Below are positions 52,634-57,561 of a DNA stretch of 57,561 bases, piece after piece (position 1 is the stretch's first letter; each line of letters opens with the position of its first letter). Location of the stretch: assembly GCF_002115745.1 (NCBI RefSeq), contig NZ_JFKB01000023.1, positions 1 to 57,561 on the forward strand. Reading direction: 5' to 3'. The notes beneath the pieces are model-generated. The model ran no database searches. It was not told where the DNA came from and was given only the letters and a program-made list of their open reading frames with translations. Made by a program: the position numbers and the translations under genes. This stretch comes from Thalassospira alkalitolerans. Lineage in GTDB: Bacteria; Pseudomonadota; Alphaproteobacteria; Rhodospirillales; Thalassospiraceae.

Positions 52634-53701
52634 ATGAAGACGTTTTTTAAAACACTTTCGCTTGCCGCCATTCTTTCCGCTTCTTTGATTTCCCAACCCG
52701 CTTGGGCCGAGGAAAAAACCGATTTCAAAGTCTGCTGGTCGATCTATGTCGGCTGGATGCCGTGGAGCTATCTGCAAGACAGCGGCATCATGAAAAAATG
52801 GGCTGATAAATACGATATCTCCGTCGATATCGTTCAAATCAACGATTATGTTGAATCGATCAACCAATACACCGCTGGCGCATATGACGGTTGCTCCATG
52901 ACCAATATGGATGCCTTGTCGATCCCGGCTGGTGGCGGGGTCGATACCACCGCATTGATTGTCGGTGACTATTCCAACGGCAATGACGGCATCATCTTGA
53001 AAAATGCCGATGATCTGGCCGCAATCAAGGGCCAGAACGTCAATCTGGTCGAACTTTCCGTTTCGCATTACCTGTTGGCACGCGCACTTGAAAAAGTCGG
53101 ACTATCGGAAAAGGACGTCACCGTCGTCAACACGTCGGATGCCGACATGATTGCAACCTATGCCACCGACGATGTCACATCGGTTGTGACATGGAACCCG
53201 CTTCTGTCGGAAATCGAAGCCTATGACAACGCCAAGCTGGTCTTTGACAGTGCTGGTATCCCGGGCGAAATCATCGATATCATGATGGTCAACACCCAAA
53301 CCCTTGCCGACAATCCGGCCTTTGGCAAGGCACTGGTCGGTGCATGGTACGAATTGATGAGCATCATGGCATCCGATACCGATGACGGCATTGCCGCGCG
53401 CACCGCCATGGCCGAGGCATCGGGCACCGATCTTGCCGGATATGATGCCCAACTTGCCAGCACCGCGATGTTCTTCACCCCGGAAAAGGCCATCGAATTC
53501 ACCAAATCGGCGGAGCTTCCCGGCACTATGAAATTCGTCGCCGAATTCCTGTTCGACAAAGGCATCCTTGGCGAAGGCGCCCCCGGCCCTGAATTTGTCG
53601 GCGTCAGCTTCCCCGATGGCAGCATCTATGGTGACACCGCCAATGTGAAGCTGAAATTCAACACGACCTATATGGACATGGCCGCCAAAGGCGACCTTTA
53701 A
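52634..53701 (+). CDS. Substrate-binding protein of a guanidine-type ABC importer
   Basis: A 355-residue periplasmic protein with a clear signal peptide (cleavage after QPAWA, about residue 25). The start at 52634 follows an AGGAG site; upstream in-frame codons lie in the riboswitch leader. It belongs to the NMT1/SsuA/TauA-like group (CWSIYVGWMPWSYLQDSGI, then YDGCSMTNMDALSIPAGGG). Members of this group under ykkC control are known or suspected guanidine transporters, and this gene is the first after a guanidine-I riboswitch. The substrate is inferred from that context; the sequence alone would suggest nitrate, sulfonate or taurine. Confidence 0.85.
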   Translation: MKTFFKTLSLAAILSASLISQPAWAEEKTDFKVCWSIYVGWMPWSYLQDSGIMKKWADKYDISVDIVQINDYVESINQYTAGAYDGCSMTNMDALSIPAGGGVDTTALIVGDYSNGNDGIILKNADDLAAIKGQNVNLVELSVSHYLLARALEKVGLSEKDVTVVNTSDADMIATYATDDVTSVVTWNPLLSEIEAYDNAKLVFDSAGIPGEIIDIMMVNTQTLADNPAFGKALVGAWYELMSIMASDTDDGIAARTAMAEASGTDLAGYDAQLASTAMFFTPEKAIEFTKSAELPGTMKFVAEFLFDKGILGEGAPGPEFVGVSFPDGSIYGDTANVKLKFNTTYMDMAAKGDL

Positions 53702-53734
53702 AACCGGCCCGCGACCCCATCAACACTCTGTCGG

Positions 53735-53787
53735 CCATCCTGCGCCCCGGCGGCATTTCATTGCACCGGTTGCCGTGGTCAGGATGG
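53735..53787 (+). repeat. Inverted repeat between binding protein and permease genes
   Basis: CCATCCTG (53735-53742) pairs perfectly with CAGGATGG (53780-53787), with GC-rich pairing inside (CGGCGGCA with TGCCG). It is placed in the 138-base gap after the binding protein gene. Such a structure would favour more binding protein than permease from one mRNA. Confidence 0.55.
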
Positions 53788-53839
53788 TCGAACATCCCCG
53801 AATTCGCCTACCCGTTTTTGCCATAGCAAGGTGACGGCC

Positions 53840-54661
53840 ATGCGTATCATCAATCGTACCCTGTCAAGACCCACGGCCATATTGCTAGGCGCTATTCCGT
53901 TTGCACTTTTGATCGGGATATACGCCATCGCAAGCCACCTGCGCCGGGCCGATAACCCGGCGGACAAATTACTGCCGTCGCTTGGCCGCATGGCGGATGC
54001 AATGTGGCGCATGGGGTTTGAAGCCGACAAACGATCCGGCGACTATCTGTTATGGATTGATACCACTGACAGTCTGTCACGGCTTGCCGTTGGCATTGCC
54101 ATATCAACGCTTCTGGCCATCTGCCTTGGCATTTCCATTGGCTTTATCCCCCATATACGGCGCGGGTTTGCCCCGTTTGTCGCAACCATATCGTTAATCC
54201 CGCCGATCACCATATTGCCAATCCTGTTCATAATTTTCGGGCTGGGCGAAACATCCAAGGTGATGCTGATCACCCTTGGCACCGCACCGGTGATGATCCG
54301 GTCCGTCGCACAGGCCGTGATGGATATCCCGCGTGAATTGATCATCAAGGCCGAAACGCTTGGCGCCTCGACATGGCAAATGATCACCCGCCTGGTATTG
54401 CCGCAAATCCTGCCAAAACTGATCACGGCCATCCGGCTTGGCCTTGTCCCGGCATGGATTTTCCTAATCTCGGCCGAGGCCATTGCATCAACCAGCGGCC
54501 TTGGCTATCGCATATTTCTGGTGCGCCGTTACCTCGCCATGGATGTGATCCTGCCCTATGTCATCTGGATCACGCTTCTGGCCTTTGTCATTGACCGATT
54601 GTTGCTCAAAACATCGCTCAAGGCCTTCCCGTGGAACCATCTGGCGGGGGAAAGTCTGTAA
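53840..54661 (+). CDS. ABC transporter permease of the guanidine operon
   Basis: A 273-residue inner-membrane permease with six hydrophobic helices and the EAA-type loop (AETLGASTWQMITRLVLPQILP) that docks the ATPase. It has the SsuC/TauC-like layout. The ATG at 53840 has AAGG eight bases upstream; a GTG at 53831 is possible but worse. The stop overlaps the ATPase start by one base (TAATG), so the pair is translationally coupled. Confidence 0.88.
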   Translation: MRIINRTLSRPTAILLGAIPFALLIGIYAIASHLRRADNPADKLLPSLGRMADAMWRMGFEADKRSGDYLLWIDTTDSLSRLAVGIAISTLLAICLGISIGFIPHIRRGFAPFVATISLIPPITILPILFIIFGLGETSKVMLITLGTAPVMIRSVAQAVMDIPRELIIKAETLGASTWQMITRLVLPQILPKLITAIRLGLVPAWIFLISAEAIASTSGLGYRIFLVRRYLAMDVILPYVIWITLLAFVIDRLLLKTSLKAFPWNHLAGESL

Positions 54662-55479
54662 TGAGCGACCCCAAATTCATGATCCGTAACCTGACCAAGT
54701 CCTACGGCGAATACCCGGTGCTTGAACGCATCAATCTTGATATCGAAACCGGGGCATTTTGCACCCTTGTCGGGGCGTCGGGCTGTGGCAAATCAACCTT
54801 TTTGCGATTGTTGCTGTCGCAAGAACTGCCAAGCGGCGGTGACATCCTGATGGATGGCAAGGCACTGCCACAACAACCCACCCCGGATCGCGGCATTGTT
54901 TTTCAACGCTATTCGGTTTTCCCGCATCTGACTGTCGCCGAAAACCTGATGATTGGTGCGGAATTCACCGCCCGCAAATTTACCGGTCGCCTGTTTGGCA
55001 ATGCGCGCAAACAGGCCTGTAACGATGTTGCCGAATTACTTGAAACCATCGGACTTTCGCCCGCAGCCAACAAATACCCCAGCCAGCTTTCAGGCGGCAT
55101 GCAGCAACGCCTTGCCATCGCGCAGGCTTTGACGATGAAGCCCGGCGTCCTGTTGCTTGACGAACCATTTGGTGCCCTTGATCCCGGCATTCGCAACGAC
55201 ATGCATGAATTATTGCTCGGCCTGTGGAAAACGCATGCCATGACGATCTTTATGGTCACCCATGACATTCATGAGGCCTTCAAACTCGGCACCCGCATGC
55301 TGGTGTTTGACAAGTTGCGCGACGATCCGCACGCGCCCGAAGCCTATGGCGCGACCATCACATATGACCTGCCCATCGATCTTGCCTCGGCCCCGCCGCC
55401 CATTCCCGGGCGCGTATTCGATGAAACCGATGGCATGAATTTATCGGCTGCCCTGATGGCAACCGCCCCAACACCATAA
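54661..55479 (+). CDS. ABC transporter ATPase of the guanidine operon
   Basis: A 272-residue ATPase of the SsuB/TauB type. Walker A GASGCGKST, Q-loop VFQRYSVFPHL, signature LSGGMQQRLAIAQ, Walker B VLLLDEPFGALDP and switch His in VTHDIHEA are all present. The start at 54661 shares one base with the permease stop; an in-frame ATG 30 bases upstream lies inside the permease. The C-terminal 40 residues are a Pro-rich extension. It completes a standard three-part importer. Confidence 0.9.
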   Translation: MSDPKFMIRNLTKSYGEYPVLERINLDIETGAFCTLVGASGCGKSTFLRLLLSQELPSGGDILMDGKALPQQPTPDRGIVFQRYSVFPHLTVAENLMIGAEFTARKFTGRLFGNARKQACNDVAELLETIGLSPAANKYPSQLSGGMQQRLAIAQALTMKPGVLLLDEPFGALDPGIRNDMHELLLGLWKTHAMTIFMVTHDIHEAFKLGTRMLVFDKLRDDPHAPEAYGATITYDLPIDLASAPPPIPGRVFDETDGMNLSAALMATAPTP

Positions 55480-55521
55480 GACGCCCCAACAAAGACTGAC
55501 CCAACCCGGAAGGAAACAACC

Positions 55522-56760
55522 ATGCGCAATTTCTTTGCCCCAAAAAATACCCGTGGACATCGCGTAGCTGGCCAACCGGCCGCCCCCGTCACAACCCGCC
55601 ATCACCACCCGAATTTCGACAAGCTGCAATTGCGCGGTTGGAAATCGGCCGAAAAAGAAGCCCTGCTGCCCTCGGCGGCATGGGAAAAGGAAAAACAATG
55701 GGCCCTTCGCATGGGCCTTACCGGATCAGATTGCCTGACCGATAAATCAATCCCGACATTTGCCCGCGGCGAATTGCCCCATTACGCCGGGATCAATACG
55801 TTTTTAAAAGCCCCCTATATCGAAGACGTCACACAGGTCGGCGCCTATGACGCGGCAATCATCGGCATTCCATTTGATGGCGGCACCACATACCGCCCGG
55901 GCACACGATTTGGCCCACAGGCACTGCGCAAGATTTCGGCACTTTACACCCCCTATAACTATGAAATGGGGGTCGATCTTCGCGAACAGATGACGCTATG
56001 TGATGTTGGCGATGTTTTCACCATCCCGGCCAATATCGAAAAAACCTTTGATCAAATCACCCGTGCGGTCAGCCACGTCGCGTCAAGCGGCGCATTGCCA
56101 ATCATGATTGGCGGCGATCATTCTATCGGCTTCCCCTGCGTGCGCGGCATTGCGCAATGCACATCCAAGCGCATCGGCATCGTCCATTTCGACCGCCATA
56201 TCGACATTCAGGAAAAAGATCTGGATGAACGCATGCACACCACGCCCTGGTTCCATGCCACCGATCTGATCAATGTCCCGGCGGTTAACCTTGTGCAGGT
56301 CGGTATTGGTGGCTGGCAGGTCCCGCGCGAAGGGGTCGAAGTTGCCCGTCAGCGCAACACCAACATCTTTACCATGCGCGATGTCGAGGAACTCGGCCTT
56401 GCCGAAACCGCCGCACGCGCCCTTGAACTGGCGTGGAAAGATGCCGATGCGGTCTATATCTCGTTTGATATCGACAGTGTGGATTGCGGCTTTGTCCCCG
56501 GCACCGGCTGGCCCGAACCCGGCGGTTTCCTGCCGCGTGAAGCGTTGGAACTAGTGTCACTCGTTGCCGCCGAAGGCATTTGCGGCCTCGAAGTCGTCGA
56601 AGTTTCCCCGCCCTATGATTGCTCGGACATCACCGCCTTGCTGGCAACGCGCGTGATTGTCGATGTGCTGGGCACCCTTGTGTCGCACGGCAAGATGGGA
56701 TCGCACAAAGGCATCATCGACAAACCGGTCACCATCCCCACCGGCCCGGATGTGGAGTAA
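55522..56760 (+). CDS. gdmH: Agmatinase-family guanidine hydrolase (GdmH-like)
   Basis: A 412-residue ureohydrolase-superfamily enzyme. Metal ligands fall in the family positions: H200 (GGDH), D224, H226 and D228 (HFDRHID), D316 and D318 (SFDIDSVD). The usual DAH of agmatinases is DRH here, and the Pro after the last Asp is Cys. An N-terminal extension of about 100 residues, including HHH at 27-29, is absent from short agmatinases. Known guanidine hydrolases of this superfamily use nickel and are often ykkC-controlled, and this gene is in a guanidine-I operon with a transporter. A guanidine hydrolase is therefore the best call; agmatinase or guanidinobutyrase remains possible. Confidence 0.8.
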   Translation: MRNFFAPKNTRGHRVAGQPAAPVTTRHHHPNFDKLQLRGWKSAEKEALLPSAAWEKEKQWALRMGLTGSDCLTDKSIPTFARGELPHYAGINTFLKAPYIEDVTQVGAYDAAIIGIPFDGGTTYRPGTRFGPQALRKISALYTPYNYEMGVDLREQMTLCDVGDVFTIPANIEKTFDQITRAVSHVASSGALPIMIGGDHSIGFPCVRGIAQCTSKRIGIVHFDRHIDIQEKDLDERMHTTPWFHATDLINVPAVNLVQVGIGGWQVPREGVEVARQRNTNIFTMRDVEELGLAETAARALELAWKDADAVYISFDIDSVDCGFVPGTGWPEPGGFLPREALELVSLVAAEGICGLEVVEVSPPYDCSDITALLATRVIVDVLGTLVSHGKMGSHKGIIDKPVTIPTGPDVE

Positions 56761-56764
56761 CCAA

Positions 56765-57292
56765 ATGCCCCATGATCACACCCATCACCCCCATAATCAC
56801 GATCACGATCATGATCATGCGCATCATAATCACACACACGGACCGGGGCATAACCATGCCCCGGATCACGACCACCTGCATTCCCATGTCCACGGCCAAA
56901 GCGATGCCGATCACGCCGAAGAACTGAAAATCCTGTCATCAAGCTTTGTCGAAGGTTTCCGCAAGGCCGAGGATAAGGCAAGCTATCTGCGCCTTGCCGA
57001 TATTGCGTTCCAGCGCAAGGGCAAGGATGGCCTGACCATGCATCTGGTCGATGCCAAAATCACCACCAATTGGCAAATCGGCACCGCCTGCCCGGCCTTT
57101 GCCACCCGCGAACTGGCCTATCTGCCTTTTCCCGGCAGCATGATCGAAGAACGCGAAACCATGACATTTACCTATGTCTCGATGACCGAACGCGCCGATA
57201 TTGATTTGCTAAGTTTCATGGCGAAACGCTTCGGTACCCCGCACAACCATGATCATCACAATGACGGGCACGGGCACTCGCATCACAACTAA
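56765..57292 (+). CDS. Histidine-rich protein, candidate nickel donor
   Basis: I recognise no family for this 175-residue protein. Residues 1-43 contain 20 His, mostly as HDH, HNH and HTH repeats, and the last 17 residues contain 8 more. Between them is an ordered core of about 110 residues (LKILSSSFVEGFRKAEDKASYL; TMHLVDAKITTNWQIGTACPAFATRELAYLPF; ADIDLLSFMAKRFG). A single Cys lies in GTACPAF. It is not a HypA or HypB homologue: no Zn ribbon and no GTPase motifs. It starts five bases after the hydrolase, with GGAG at 56754 inside the previous gene's end, so the two are coupled. A nickel storage or delivery role for the hydrolase is a reasonable inference. Confidence 0.75.
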   Translation: MPHDHTHHPHNHDHDHDHAHHNHTHGPGHNHAPDHDHLHSHVHGQSDADHAEELKILSSSFVEGFRKAEDKASYLRLADIAFQRKGKDGLTMHLVDAKITTNWQIGTACPAFATRELAYLPFPGSMIEERETMTFTYVSMTERADIDLLSFMAKRFGTPHNHDHHNDGHGHSHHN

Positions 57293-57327
57293 ACAAACGG
57301 GCGCGGAAATTTCCGCGCCCGTTTGTT
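57292..57327 (+). terminator. Perfect 36-nt palindromic terminator
   Basis: Bases 57292-57309 are the exact reverse complement of 57310-57327 (arms beginning AACAAACGGGCG). The T-rich right end and A-rich left end allow termination in both directions. It lies right after the histidine-rich gene and shares its last base with the stop codon; on the other side a minus-strand gene ends at 57370. Confidence 0.85.
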
Positions 57328-57369
57328 CTAAACGTCAATCGCCCCGTCATTTCGGGCGATGCCCCAACA

Positions 57370-57561
57370 TCACGCGTGCTGGCTGCGCACACCCGATTTG
57401 AACAATTTATAGGTAATCGAATCGCGAAGCGCATTATAGGACGCTTCGATAATGTTGCTCGAAACACCGACGGCGGACCAGCTATTGCCCTCGGCATCGC
57501 GGCTTTCGATCATCACGCGAATAACTGCATTTTGATCTTTAGATCTTCAACGTTGTCAGTC
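57370..57561 (-). CDS. cimA: Citramalate/2-isopropylmalate synthase, C-terminal fragment
   Basis: The C-terminal allosteric domain of a CimA/LeuA-type synthase at the window edge, ending VIRVMIESRDAEGN...WSAVGVSSNIIEASYNALRDSITYKL. The frame is clean from 57546 to the stop at 57370. Upstream of that, the same frame meets two stops (57547-57549 and 57556-57558), while another frame reads TDNVEDLKIK, plausible for the same domain. A one-base gain or loss near 57530-57545, real or from sequencing, would explain this. CimA (isoleucine pathway) is favoured over LeuA by the WSxVGVSxNIIEAS motif. Confidence 0.55.

Overview
The window reads as a chromosomal segment of a motile, marine-type alphaproteobacterium. 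A Thalassospira-like member of the Rhodospirillales is my best guess. This is an inference from the CtrA/ChpT/FlbD regulators, the pseudo-receiver FlbD, the DUF3553 gene and the alphaproteobacterial flagellar gene order; no 16S gene is present. I see no insertion sequences, prophage, CRISPR array or tRNA genes.

Layout. Positions 1-10 kb, plus strand: late flagellar genes. These are two nearly identical tandem flagellins (the first cut by the window edge), flaG, fliD, fliS, fliK, flgD and flgE. Good sigma-54 type promoters precede fliD and fliK. Positions 10-22 kb, plus strand: a basal-body, export and regulation run of fliF, fliH (flbE-like), fliN, motA, flbD, flhA, flhF, flhG and a second FliK-like protein. 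fliG is missing from its usual place after fliF. Positions 22-28 kb: a short QueF-like protein, a PKHD-type hydroxylase, a YnjBCD-type ABC importer on the minus strand, then terC and ybaK. Positions 28-31 kb: fliI-fliJ (minus) diverge from ctrA (plus). Positions 31-39 kb, minus strand: a chemotaxis block chpT, cheA, cheW, cheY, cheB, cheR. Positions 39-52 kb: mixed housekeeping genes (DUF3553, an unknown 277-residue protein, moaA, an FAD monooxygenase, a DUF123 protein, a glyoxalase-superfamily protein, bolA, rarD, grxD, an MscS-type channel, rpsD, a DsrE/rhodanese pair and trmJ).

Positions 52.4-57.3 kb hold the most notable unit. A guanidine-I (ykkC) riboswitch leads a plus-strand operon encoding a substrate-binding protein, a permease, an ATPase, an agmatinase-family hydrolase that is probably a nickel-dependent guanidine hydrolase, and a 175-residue protein with histidine-rich tails at both ends. 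I recognise no named family for the last protein. The simplest reading is a guanidine uptake and hydrolysis system that carries its own candidate nickel donor. A perfect 36-nt palindrome closes the operon. The window ends in the C-terminal part of a citramalate/isopropylmalate synthase on the minus strand, whose frame appears broken near the edge.

How the genes work together. CtrA and its phosphotransferase ChpT lie on either side of the chemotaxis operon, and FlbD sits inside the basal-body operon. The segment therefore carries cell-cycle-type control of motility alongside the motility genes. The region upstream of ctrA has three GANTC (CcrM-type) methylation sites, two of them in the arms of one inverted repeat.
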